A DNA stretch of 64,000 nucleotides. It comes from Flexivirga caeni. GTDB lineage: Bacteria; Actinomycetota; Actinomycetes; Actinomycetales; Dermatophilaceae. Made by a program: the position numbers and the translations under genes. The stretch lies in contig NZ_RJJQ01000017.1 in assembly GCF_003724155.1 (NCBI RefSeq), positions 62,001-126,000 on the forward strand, in the 5' to 3' direction. Positions 1 to 7,636 of the stretch are shown piece after piece (position 1 is the first letter of the stretch; every line of letters starts with the position of its first letter). Below the pieces are notes generated by a model. It saw only the letters and a list, made by a program, of their open reading frames with translations, did no database searches and was not told the DNA's origin.

Positions 1-574
1 GCCACACGCCCAGCAGCAACAGGATCGGTGCCGCGAGGAAGCGCACCGGCCAGCGCACCACCCAGCCGGCCGCGACCCGCCACTGGTCGCGCAGCGTGAG
101 TTCGGGCAGCACGGTGAGCACTTGCACCATCGCAGCGGTGAACGGGATCAGCGCCAGTGTCACCGCACCGCACACTGCCACCGACACCAGCAGCGCGGGC
201 TGTCCGGTGCGCCGCCATACCTCGATCGCGACCACGAAGAGCGCACCGGCCACCGCCTGGGGTATGGCGCACGCGATCCCCCGCCGGATGCCGACCCGCC
301 AGCCGCGCCGCCATACCGCAAACGACGCATCGTCATACCGCAGCACAGAATTGGTGACCGCGCCCAGGGCGACGGCCGGTGGGGCGACAAGGACGGCGAG
401 CAGCAGCACCGAGACCGGCGTTGCGCCGGGAGCCACCAGCGCGACCACGACCGCCGCAAGGCACAGCACGACACTGCCGAGCAGCAGCAGCGGCAACTGC
501 GGCCACACGCCACGCATCGTGCGGCGCAGCAGCAGCCGCTGATCGGCGGAGGTCTCCTTGGGCACGGCGCTCAT
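1..574 (-). CDS. Membrane protein of the sugar-transport operon (partial, 3' end outside window)
   Basis: The frame opens with an ATG that overlaps the stop of the upstream permease (ATGA, 571-574) and runs off the left edge after about 191 codons without a stop. The visible part has at least four hydrophobic segments separated by short Arg-rich loops such as AVWRRGWRVGIRRG. Size so far, topology and position as last gene of a carbohydrate ABC operon resemble the DUF624/YesL-like membrane proteins often found beside such transporters. I cannot confirm the family because no diagnostic motif is visible. Translational coupling suggests co-expression with the importer. Function unknown. Confidence 0.75.
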   Translation of the reverse strand, partial: MSAVPKETSADQRLLLRRTMRGVWPQLPLLLLGSVVLCLAAVVVALVAPGATPVSVLLLAVLVAPPAVALGAVTNSVLRYDDASFAVWRRGWRVGIRRGIACAIPQAVAGALFVVAIEVWRRTGQPALLVSVAVCGAVTLALIPFTAAMVQVLTVLPELTLRDQWRVAAGWVVRWPVRFLAAPILLLLGVW

Positions 575-1440
575 CCGCGGATCCCCGCTGACGCGATGCT
601 CGCGACGAACGCGCGCTGGAAGATCAGGAAGACGACCAGCACCGGCACCACCACCGCGGTGATCGCCGCGAACACCACTGTCGACGAACCGCCTTGTCCC
701 GCTTGCAAGGTCACCAGCCCGATCGGCAGGGTCATCTTGTTGTGACTGGACAGGAAGATCAGCGGCCCGAAGTAGTTGTTCCACGAGCCCTCGAAGCTGA
801 GGATCGACATGGCTGCCAGTGCTGGTCCGCTGAGCGGCAGGATCATCCGGAAGAGGATCCAGCCGTGGCTGGCACCGTCAATGCGCGCCGCCTCGTCCAG
901 CTCACGCGGAATCGTGTTGAAGTACTGCCGGAAGAAGAAGATCGCGAACACGTTGATCAGAGCCGGCAGCCACAACGCCTGCAGCGTGTCGATCATGTGC
1001 AGGTTGCGCATCAGGATGAACACGGGGATCACGGTCATCTGCCCGGGCACCATCAGTGCTGCCAGCATCAGCGCGAACAGCCGGTCGCGCCCGCGGAACG
1101 GCAACCGCGAAAAGCCGTATGCCGCAAGCACACTCACCGCCATCGACCCGACGGTCGAGACAACCGCCACGATGACGCTGTTGAGCGCCATCTGCCAGAA
1201 CGGGATCAGTCCGTCGATACCCTTGAAGTTGGCCAGGCTGAACGGCTTGGGAATCCACGACGGTGGCAGACTGAACGCGTCACCTTCCGGCATGAGGCTC
1301 TGCACGATCAGCCACACCAGCGGTGCCAGCATCAGCACGCCGACGATGAAGAGCACGACGCCCAGCACCAGCCGGCCCGGCCGCATCCGCTTCCTGGTCC
1401 TTCGGCGCGTACCCTCTGGTCGCTCGCTGCGCTCGCTCAT
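571..1440 (-). CDS. Carbohydrate ABC transporter permease, MalG type
   Basis: Inner-membrane subunit of a type I sugar importer, 289 aa, six predicted hydrophobic segments. The cytoplasmic EAA loop that docks on the ATPase is clear: EAARIDGASHGWILFRMILP. The start ATG overlaps the stop of the upstream permease (ATGA), which supports translational coupling. The first residues, MSERSERPEG, are encoded by a repetitive word (GAGCGAGCGCAGCGAGCGACC) that recurs between genes at 44618, so the N-terminal tail may be captured repeat rather than conserved protein. No ATPase gene is present, so a shared MsiK-type ATPase encoded elsewhere is likely. Substrate cannot be read from the sequence. Confidence 0.93.
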   Translation of the reverse strand: MSERSERPEGTRRRTRKRMRPGRLVLGVVLFIVGVLMLAPLVWLIVQSLMPEGDAFSLPPSWIPKPFSLANFKGIDGLIPFWQMALNSVIVAVVSTVGSMAVSVLAAYGFSRLPFRGRDRLFALMLAALMVPGQMTVIPVFILMRNLHMIDTLQALWLPALINVFAIFFFRQYFNTIPRELDEAARIDGASHGWILFRMILPLSGPALAAMSILSFEGSWNNYFGPLIFLSSHNKMTLPIGLVTLQAGQGGSSTVVFAAITAVVVPVLVVFLIFQRAFVASIASAGIRG

Positions 1441-2366
1441 GCGCTATGCACCCACTTGCGGCCCAGCCAGAACTGCAGGGCCGTCACCAGGGCCATGATC
1501 GCGAACACCAGCAGCGACACCGCCGAGGCATAGCCGACCTGGAACGCCTGGAAACCTTGCTGATAGAGGTACATCACGATCGTCAGGGTCGAATTGTTCG
1601 GACCTCCGTTGGGCGTGATGATCTGCACCGGATCGAAGATCTGGAACGCCCCGATGAAGGTAATGATGCCGGCGAAGAAGATCGTCGGCGACATCAGCGG
1701 GATGGTGACGTTCCAGAACACCTGCCAGCCGTTGCACCCGTCGGAGCGCGCGGCCTCGATGAGTTCGGTGGGCACTGTTTGCAATCCGGCCAGCATGATG
1801 ATGAAGGTGAAGCCGACCGTGTGCCACCAGTCGATGCCGATGATTGCCGTCAGCGCCCAGTGCGGGTCGATGAACCAGTTCGGCGAGTTGATGCCGATCT
1901 GGCCGAGGTAGTACGTCACGATCCCGAAGGTCGGGTCGAGCACGTACTTCCACAGCAGCGCCACCGCGGCCCAGGAGATCACGAACGGGAAGAACAGCGA
2001 GGTGCGCACAAAGTACGAGAGCGCTTTGTTCGTCATGCGGTTCACCCCGACGGCGAGGAGCAGGCCACCGACCAGGTGGGTGACCACCGACGCGATCGCG
2101 AAGATGAAGGTGTTGCTCAGCGCCTTGTAGAGCGTCGGGTCGCTGAACATCTTGGTGAAGTTGCCGATCCCGTGAAACTTCGACGGGGTCAGCATGTCCC
2201 AGCTGTAGAACGACAGGATGATCGCAGCCACGAACGGGCCAAGGATGAACACGACGAAGAGCAGCACCGCCGGGCTGACGAACGCATAGCCGACCCAGCT
2301 GCGGTGCCCGGGACCACCCGTGTTGGCCCTCGACCCGGACGAGACCAGGCTCGGGGCGGCGGTCAC
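1437..2366 (-). CDS. Carbohydrate ABC transporter permease, MalF type
   Basis: Partner membrane subunit of the importer, 309 aa from a GTG start at 2366 that overlaps the stop of the binding-protein gene (GTGA). That overlap is why I prefer it to an upstream start in the longer open frame. Six hydrophobic segments follow a short cytoplasmic tail. The EAA loop is EAARSDGCNGWQVFWNVTIP, matching the permease family. It forms a heterodimer with the following MalG-type permease. The tight overlaps on both sides indicate one polycistronic mRNA under the LacI-type operators near 3.8 kb. Confidence 0.93.
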   Translation of the reverse strand: MTAAPSLVSSGSRANTGGPGHRSWVGYAFVSPAVLLFVVFILGPFVAAIILSFYSWDMLTPSKFHGIGNFTKMFSDPTLYKALSNTFIFAIASVVTHLVGGLLLAVGVNRMTNKALSYFVRTSLFFPFVISWAAVALLWKYVLDPTFGIVTYYLGQIGINSPNWFIDPHWALTAIIGIDWWHTVGFTFIIMLAGLQTVPTELIEAARSDGCNGWQVFWNVTIPLMSPTIFFAGIITFIGAFQIFDPVQIITPNGGPNNSTLTIVMYLYQQGFQAFQVGYASAVSLLVFAIMALVTALQFWLGRKWVHSA

Positions 2367-3721
2367 AGCAGTGCTTGGATCTGGGCGTTCGCCTTGTCGA
2401 GCGCCGCCTTCACCGAAGACGTCCCCGTCAGCGCGGCCTGCCATGCGGTAGTCACGGCGGTCTGCACCTGCGCACCCTTGGCCGGGCTCGGGATCGGCGT
2501 GCCGTAGGACACTGCCTTCGCCAGCAGGGTCGAACCCTTCGGGGCGTTGTTGGTGAAGGCGCTGCTCTCCGCCACAGCGGTCAGCGCAGGCACGTTGGTC
2601 CCGCCGATGGTGGCGTAGAACTCGCCGGCATCCTTGGACATCATCCACTTCAGGAAGGTCCAGGCCATGTCCTTCTTCTTCGACGCCTTCATGATCGGCC
2701 AGCCGTCCCAGCCGACCGGCGACCCGTTGCCGGTCTTCGTCGGCCAGTTGACGATGGTGACGTCGTCGACCATCTTCAGGTTGCGCATGTCGAGGGTGGA
2801 CCAGCGGCCGGCACCGATGATGGCCAGCTTGCCCTTCTTGAACTCCGAGTCGGCGTCGAACGCCCCACCCGGCTTGGGTGAATACCCCGCCGCGAGCAGG
2901 TTCCTGACGAAGGTCGCGGACTCGATGGCCGCGGGCGAGTTGAAGGTCGCCTTCTTCCAGTCCGCGTCCATGGTCGAGGCGCCGTTGGTCAGCAGCCACG
3001 GCATGATGTCGCCGAACGGGAAGCCGTAGCCGAGACCGCACATGTAGGCGCCGGTCTTGGCTTTGATCTGCTTGGCCGCCGCCTCGAACTCGTCCCACGT
3101 CCAGTTCGGGTTCGGCATGGCGACACCGGCCTTGGCGAAGACGGCGTTGTTGCAGTACATCACCATCGTGTTGTAACCGCCGGGGATGTAGTAGGTCTTG
3201 CCGTCCGGCGAGCCGTACTTCACCGTCCATTCCTTCAGGTGCGGGTCGATGCCGGCGTAGAACGGGTCGGTGACGGCCTTGTCCTTCTTGATGTAGTCGT
3301 CGAGCGGTTCCAGCAGACCCTTGGAGGCGAACAGCTGCTGGCCCTCGGTCGCGATGTCCACGATGTCCGGGATCTTGCCGCCGGCGATCTGGGTGGACAC
3401 CGTGTTGGCGAAGGTGCCCCAGTCCCCGGCAGCGATGCCGTTTGCCTTGATCTTAATCTCCGGGTGAACCTTGTTGAACGCGGCGAACAACTGGTTGAAC
3501 GCCGTCTGCTGGGTCGCGTCGCCCATGTAGACCAGCGTGAGCTGGCCGCTGCTCGCTCCGGCGGCGCCGGTGCCCTTCGCTGCGTTCGAGGGGCCGCCAC
3601 TTGAACCGCTGCTGCAGGCGGCCAGCGACGACAGCGCCGGCACGACGGCTCCGGCACCGAGCAACTGCAGCACAGACCGTCGGCTGGGACGGCCCGACGG
3701 CACGGACTGGTTTTCGGTCAT
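2363..3721 (-). CDS. Extracellular sugar-binding lipoprotein (ABC importer)
   Basis: Solute-binding protein of family 1, 452 aa. The start at 3721 is chosen because it has a GGAG ribosome site about ten bases upstream and gives a clean signal peptide. Upstream in-frame codons would read through the promoter and operator. The N-terminus carries SRRSVLQLLGAG, compatible with a Tat signal, followed by a lipobox ending LAAC, so the mature protein should be lipid-anchored outside the membrane. The body shows family features such as LVYMGDATQQTAFNQL and repeated W and Y positions for sugar stacking. It delivers an unidentified carbohydrate to the two permeases. A LacI-type operator lies about 50 bp upstream. 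Confidence 0.92.
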   Translation of the reverse strand: MTENQSVPSGRPSRRSVLQLLGAGAVVPALSSLAACSSGSSGGPSNAAKGTGAAGASSGQLTLVYMGDATQQTAFNQLFAAFNKVHPEIKIKANGIAAGDWGTFANTVSTQIAGGKIPDIVDIATEGQQLFASKGLLEPLDDYIKKDKAVTDPFYAGIDPHLKEWTVKYGSPDGKTYYIPGGYNTMVMYCNNAVFAKAGVAMPNPNWTWDEFEAAAKQIKAKTGAYMCGLGYGFPFGDIMPWLLTNGASTMDADWKKATFNSPAAIESATFVRNLLAAGYSPKPGGAFDADSEFKKGKLAIIGAGRWSTLDMRNLKMVDDVTIVNWPTKTGNGSPVGWDGWPIMKASKKKDMAWTFLKWMMSKDAGEFYATIGGTNVPALTAVAESSAFTNNAPKGSTLLAKAVSYGTPIPSPAKGAQVQTAVTTAWQAALTGTSSVKAALDKANAQIQALL

Positions 3722-3772
3722 GACATCTCCGTTTTGAGGTCGCAGAGCGCTCGTCGAGTCCGACTCGCGGAT

Positions 3773-3788
3773 GAGAAAACGATTTCTC
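3773..3788. promoter_or_regulatory. LacI-family operator upstream of the binding-protein gene
   Basis: GAGAAAACGATTTCTC differs by one base from the perfect palindrome GAGAAATCGATTTCTC upstream of the regulator gene. It sits 52-67 bp before the lipoprotein start, where a bound repressor would block transcription. Binding by the adjacent LacI-type protein is inference. Confidence 0.75.
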
Positions 3789-3890
3789 ACCCGGACAGCA
3801 TTGACCAGCCGGAGTGCTCTCGTCAACCGTTTCGTGTGATCCGGGCCACGCGTGTTGCCGCCTTTCGGGTACCGTCGACCGAATTTTGGT

Positions 3891-3902
3891 AATCGATTTC
3901 TC
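3891..3902. promoter_or_regulatory. Second, degenerate LacI-type operator half
   Basis: AATCGATTTCTC matches the right three quarters of the operator palindrome; the left arm is eroded. It lies between the regulator gene and the importer operon and may be an auxiliary site for looping. Confidence 0.45.
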
Positions 3903-3950
3903 GGATGATCGACCCCATGGGCGACCCGCAGCGAGGGGCAGTCGGCAGCC

Positions 3951-4952
3951 TCAGCCGTGAAGGGAACTCTCCCGGACGATGAGTTCGGTGCGCAGCCGCC
4001 GCACGCGCGGCGCGGGTCGATCGCTCAACGGCACACCGAGCCGGGAGAGCAGCAAATTGCCTGCCAGCACACCCATTTCGTATGCCGGCTGGTCAACCAC
4101 CGACAGCGGCCGGTCGGTGAAGGCCGTCCACGGCGCGTTGTCGAACGCCACGAGCCCGACATCTTCCCCGACCGTCAGGCCACGGCTGCGCAGCTCCTGC
4201 AGCACGCCCAGCGCCATTTCGGAGTTGGCGACGAAGAAGGAGTCGGGCGGGTTGCGGCCATCCAGCAACTCGGCCGTCGCCAGTGCCGCACGGTCCGCGC
4301 GATAGTCCGCGTGCCGCACGAGGCTGGCGGCGGGGCGGCGCTTGCGCGCGAGCAAACCGCGGCGATAACCGGCGAGACGCTGGATGGCGGTCTGCGCACT
4401 CTCCGGGCCGGTGATGCACGCCGGCCGCCGCCAGCCAACGTCCAGCAGGTGCTCGGTGGCCTCCTGCGCACCGGCTGCCGACCGAACCAGCACCGTGTCC
4501 ACCGGAGCGCGCAGCGGCCGGTCGACGGCGACCACAGGCACGCCAAGGCGGGTCAATGGCGAGATATCGCTGCCGATCCTGTTGGGAGACAGCACAACCC
4601 CGCTGACTTGCTCGCGCTCGGCGACCTCCAGGTAGTTGGCCTCCTTGGCCGGGTCCTCGTCGGAGTTGCAGAGCACGACCGAGAAGCCTTGCCGTTGCGC
4701 CAGGTCCTCCAGGCCACGGGCGATGGCGGTGAAGAAGGGGTTGGCGATGTCGGAGATGATCAGCGCCCAGACATCGGCTCGCTGCAGCCGCAGGCTGCGC
4801 GCGATGCCATTGCGGCGATAGCCGAGCTCGGCGGCCGCGACGCGCACCCGGTCGGCGAGCTGCTCGTCGACAGTCGCCTGATTGTTGAGGGTCCTGGACA
4901 CCGTCGCCACCGAGACACCGGCACGTGCTGCGACGTCCTTGATGGTGACGAT
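3951..4952 (-). CDS. LacI-family transcriptional regulator of the sugar importer (non-canonical start)
   Basis: About 333 aa. An N-terminal LacI helix-turn-helix reads TIKDVAARAGVSVATVSRTL, followed by a periplasmic-binding-protein-like sensor domain (start ALIISDIANPFF). No ATG, GTG or TTG precedes the HTH in frame: the codons are CCT GGA GGA GGC TCT GCC ATC GTC ACC ATC AAG, preceded by a TGA further up. The ribosome site GGAGGAGG ends seven bases before an ATC, where homologues have ATG, so I set the start there. The next in-frame start (GTG, 4910) would delete the first half of the HTH. A perfect operator lies upstream, suggesting autoregulation. The gene sits just before the importer operon on the same strand. 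Confidence 0.88.
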   Translation of the reverse strand: MVTIKDVAARAGVSVATVSRTLNNQATVDEQLADRVRVAAAELGYRRNGIARSLRLQRADVWALIISDIANPFFTAIARGLEDLAQRQGFSVVLCNSDEDPAKEANYLEVAEREQVSGVVLSPNRIGSDISPLTRLGVPVVAVDRPLRAPVDTVLVRSAAGAQEATEHLLDVGWRRPACITGPESAQTAIQRLAGYRRGLLARKRRPAASLVRHADYRADRAALATAELLDGRNPPDSFFVANSEMALGVLQELRSRGLTVGEDVGLVAFDNAPWTAFTDRPLSVVDQPAYEMGVLAGNLLLSRLGVPLSDRPAPRVRRLRTELIVRESSLHG

Positions 4953-5023
4953 GGCAGAGCCTCCTCCAGGGTCGAGCGTGATGCGACCGGCTCGGTCACG
5001 TCATCCTGAGGGGAGGTTACCGG

Positions 5024-5039
5024 GAGAAATCGATTTCTC
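5024..5039. promoter_or_regulatory. LacI-family operator (perfect palindrome) upstream of the regulator
   Basis: GAGAAATCGATTTCTC is a perfect 16-bp palindrome with the central CG step typical of LacI-family operators. It lies 72 bp upstream of the regulator's inferred start and matches the site before the importer operon. Confidence 0.8.
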
Positions 5040-5206
5040 TCAACGTAGGCTCCGGGCCGGGTCTGGTGATCGTGGTGGAACAGCCGCACGCGATTGCACT
5101 GCGGCGACATTGTGGGGAACGCTTTCGATCTTGCGGTGCCGCGGGACCAGTGCCCGCGTGACGGTCGCCACGGCGTACATGGTGCCGATCCGGCCATTCT
5201 CGATGC

Positions 5207-5430
5207 ATGCCGCACCTTGATCGCATCGCCATCAACCCGGAGATCGCTCACGAGCGCCGACGGTGCGTGGCACCCGGATGCGCGTCGGCGATGTGCTCAC
5301 CCTGCTCGCCGCAGGTGCCGACGAGGCCGAAATCGTCTCGGACTACCCATATCTCACGGCGGACGACATCAATGCCTGTCGCGAATATGCCGCGGCGCAG
5401 GCCGACCATGCGATCCTGACCGCCTCATAG
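5207..5430 (+). pseudogene. Frameshifted DUF433-type antitoxin
   Basis: The frame starts MPHLDRIAINPEIAH, typical of DUF433 proteins, then loses phase near 5255. One base away the expected continuation reads VRGTRMRVGDVLTLLAAG and ends CREYAAAQADHAILTAS at a TAG at 5430. A single missing base explains the break. Downstream and nearly adjacent is a truncated toxin, so the whole module is dead. The same C-terminal sequence recurs near 7.56 kb. Confidence 0.8.
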
Positions 5431-5432
5431 CC

Positions 5433-5519
5433 GTGCGTTTGCTCGTCGACACCCAGTCGCCGCCGGCGCTAGCCCGACTGCTACGCGAGCACGAGGACAC
5501 GACGGCACACGCAGGCTAG
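5433..5519 (+). pseudogene. Truncated DUF5615-like PIN toxin
   Basis: Starts with GTG two bases after the antitoxin stop and reads VRLLVDTQSPPALARLLREH, the first strand and helix of DUF5615 PIN-like toxins. It stops after 28 residues against roughly 110-120 in the family, so all later acidic residues are missing. It is a remnant of the same toxin-antitoxin module. Confidence 0.7.
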
Positions 5520-5560
5520 CCTGCACACCACCAGGACACGCACGCACGAACGGAGACGCT

Positions 5561-6439
5561 GTGCCGCAGTTGGACCCCTTTGTGACGTGGCGATGGTGCG
5601 AGACTCATCGCGCGAGCATCTCTATCGCTGATGCGCGATGGTATTGGGACCGCCCCGGGGCGGACGCCTACCGAGCCGGTCATATTCCTGGCGCCGTCTT
5701 CATCGATCTCGACGCCGATCTGACCGGAGACGTCGGTGAGGCGACCGGGCGCCAACCCTTTCCCGAACCGGAACAGTTCGCCGCCGCGATGAGCGACTCG
5801 GGCATCGACGGGACACGCCCGGTGGTGGCCTACGACGATGCCGGCGGAGTCATCGCCGCCCGCCTGGTGTGGATGCTGCGTCTGCTCGACGTTCCTGCCG
5901 CCGTGCTCTCCGGTGGCATCGGCCAGTACCCGGGCGCCCTGGAGACCAGGGTGATCCGGCCGGAGCCGGCCCGTTTCACGCCGCGTCCGTGGCCCTCCGG
6001 GGCGTTGTGGTCCACGACCGACGTCGCGACACGCACCGCAGGCACTCTTGTCGATGCCCGTCCGGCAAACCGGTTCCGCGGCGACGAACCCGAAGTCGAC
6101 TCCCGGCTTGGAAAGGTTCCCGAGGCCGATCCTCGGCGCGGGCACATCCCCGAAGCGGTCAACGTCCCCTGCCGCGACCACCTGGAGAAAAGCGGCATGA
6201 TCGCCCCCCGCGAGCATGTACGCCAGACCTTCGCCGCCGCCGGCATCCAGGACGCGACGAACGTCATCAGCTACTGCGGAGCGGGCGTGACCGCCTGCCA
6301 TAACCTGCTGGCGATGGAGTACGCCGGTCTCGGCCGAGGCGCTCTCTATCCGGGCAGTTGGAGCGCCTGGAGTCGCACCCTTCACCTGCCGACCGAACTC
6401 GGGCCCGCCGATCGTGATGATCCCGCCGACGTGAACTGA
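5561..6439 (+). CDS. Sulfurtransferase with two rhodanese domains
   Basis: 292 aa from a GTG start with a CGGAGA ribosome site. It has tandem rhodanese folds: domain 1 about 10-140, domain 2 about 155-275. The catalytic cysteine is C239 in the loop CGAGVTAC, the form typical of 3-mercaptopyruvate and thiosulfate sulfurtransferases. Domain 1 has Asp (AYDDAGG) at the equivalent place and is structural. Expected reaction: transfer of sulfane sulfur to a thiol acceptor or cyanide. It stands alone between toxin-antitoxin remnants. Several TAT Tyr codons not followed by G differ from neighbours, hinting mildly at separate ancestry. Confidence 0.92.
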   Translation: MPQLDPFVTWRWCETHRASISIADARWYWDRPGADAYRAGHIPGAVFIDLDADLTGDVGEATGRQPFPEPEQFAAAMSDSGIDGTRPVVAYDDAGGVIAARLVWMLRLLDVPAAVLSGGIGQYPGALETRVIRPEPARFTPRPWPSGALWSTTDVATRTAGTLVDARPANRFRGDEPEVDSRLGKVPEADPRRGHIPEAVNVPCRDHLEKSGMIAPREHVRQTFAAAGIQDATNVISYCGAGVTACHNLLAMEYAGLGRGALYPGSWSAWSRTLHLPTELGPADRDDPADVN

Positions 6440-6445
6440 AGCTGC

Positions 6446-6682
6446 TCAATCCACCAGGTCCAACCAACGCTTGCTGCCAGTCCCCCGCAGGAACCCTGCC
6501 GCGAGCAGCACCCAGCCGAGGAACGTCACGGCGTCGCTGAGCGAGACGAGGCGGGGGTCGCGGGTGATCGATGCGGCCAGCAGCGGCAACGCACCCACGG
6601 TGGGCCCGCCTCCGGCATACGAGACGCTCGCCACGCTCCAGGTCAGCCAGAACCGCTTGCCCAACCGGGTTCGACCCGGCAC
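6446..6682 (-). pseudogene. N-terminal remnant of an MFS transporter
   Basis: A 78-codon frame resembling the first two transmembrane segments of EntS-like MFS exporters (FWLTWSVASVSYAGGG, ALPLLAASITRDP). It then departs from the family and ends after FLRGTGSKRWLDLVD, so about 80 percent of a normal gene is missing. The 3' end abuts the stop of the convergent sulfurtransferase gene (6439). Probably a deletion scar. Confidence 0.6.
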
Positions 6683-6780
6683 CTGTCGCAGCCGAGTCCG
6701 TCACGACGTCACCCTAGACCCAGGGAAGATGACGCACATCGAGCCAGAGCCGAGCTAGCACACAGTGATACCGTTCCGCT

Positions 6781-7011
6781 ATGCCCGCTCTGCACATTCG
6801 AGACGTCCCGGATGAGACGGTGGCCGCCATCAAGCGCCGCGCCGCGCGGCATGGTGTCTCGGTGCAGCAGGAGTTGCGTGCGGCATTGGCGCGGCTCGCC
6901 GAGGAGCCCGTCGAAGGTTCTCGCCCACACAGTCTGCAGCTGATGACGGTGGAGACCGGGCGTGCTGAGCCTTTCGACCGGGCGACGTTCTATGACGATG
7001 ACGAGCGCTGA
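6781..7011 (+). CDS. VapB/FitA-type ribbon-helix-helix antitoxin
   Basis: 76 aa. The N-terminal half is an RHH DNA-binding fold: LHIRDVPDETVAAIKRRAAR followed by HGVSVQQELRAALARL. The C-terminal tail (about 50-76) is acidic and disordered-looking, as expected for the segment that plugs the toxin active site. The last codons overlap the toxin start by 20 bases, the usual antitoxin-first arrangement. Expected to repress its own promoter together with the toxin. It looks intact, in contrast with the broken modules on either side. Confidence 0.88.
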   Translation: MPALHIRDVPDETVAAIKRRAARHGVSVQQELRAALARLAEEPVEGSRPHSLQLMTVETGRAEPFDRATFYDDDER

Positions 7012-7444
7012 TCCGCCGGACCTGGTGGTCGTTGACACGAACGTGCTCCTTGCAGCGACGGACCGGAGCCGCGCGTCCCATCAGCGTGCGCTCGATTTTA
7101 TCAATGACGACCAGCGCAGACTCGCCCTCACGCCGCAAATCGTCCGGGAATACCTCGTGGTCGCTACCAGACCTGTCGAAGCGAACGGCCTGGGTATGCC
7201 GGGAGAGGGCGCCGCGTCGAACATGGAGCAGTTCGCGGCCGACATGGACATTCTCCCGGAGAACATTGCGACCTCTCGCACGGTGATCGGACTGGTGGGT
7301 CAGAACGTTGCGACCGGCGAGCAGATCCACGACGCCAATGTCGTGGCCGTGGCGCTGGCCCACGGCGCGCGGACCATCGTTACGGACAACACTCGACACT
7401 TCGCCAGATTTTCGGACTCGATCACGATCGAGCCACTTCAGTAA
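6992..7444 (+). CDS. VapC-type PIN-domain ribonuclease toxin
   Basis: 150 aa using the ATG at 6992 inside the antitoxin 3' end; an ATG at 6998 is equally possible. The PIN acidic set is present: D15 in VVDTNVLL, a Glu in VREYLVV, an Asp in IHDANVVAVA and an Asp in VTDNTRHF. These coordinate the metal ions for RNA cleavage, usually of tRNA or rRNA in this family. It is translated with the RHH antitoxin. Length and motifs are complete, so I expect an active pair. Confidence 0.88.
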   Translation: MTMTSADPPDLVVVDTNVLLAATDRSRASHQRALDFINDDQRRLALTPQIVREYLVVATRPVEANGLGMPGEGAASNMEQFAADMDILPENIATSRTVIGLVGQNVATGEQIHDANVVAVALAHGARTIVTDNTRHFARFSDSITIEPLQ

Positions 7445-7561
7445 CGGGTTCGGGCAGGCTCAGCCACCGTGTTGACTGTCATGCGGAGAGCACGTGTTCG
7501 ATACTGTGGCAATTCCCCCGGTTGAGGCCGCCGCACGACGGCCGCGATGAACCTCGGGGCC

Positions 7562-7636
7562 TGTCTTGAGTACGCCGCAGCGCAGGCCGACCACCCGATC
7601 CTGACCGCCTCCTAGTCGTGCGGTTCCTCGTTGGAC
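7562..7636 (+). pseudogene. Second remnant of the DUF433/DUF5615 toxin-antitoxin module
   Basis: The frame reads CLEYAAAQADHPILTAS then TAG at 7612-7614, followed by a GTG reading VRFLVGL. This repeats the junction at 5382-5450 (CREYAAAQADHAILTAS, TAG, VRLLVDT) with about 80 percent base identity. Nothing upstream of 7562 is recognisable as the rest of the antitoxin. The stop is shared on the other strand as the TAG of the VOC gene. Confidence 0.7.

Noticed and set aside
1437-3230. A 597-residue fused protein ahead of the MalF-type permease
   Set aside because: Its first half is out-of-frame translation of the binding-protein gene; the GTG at 2366 gives the normal permease.
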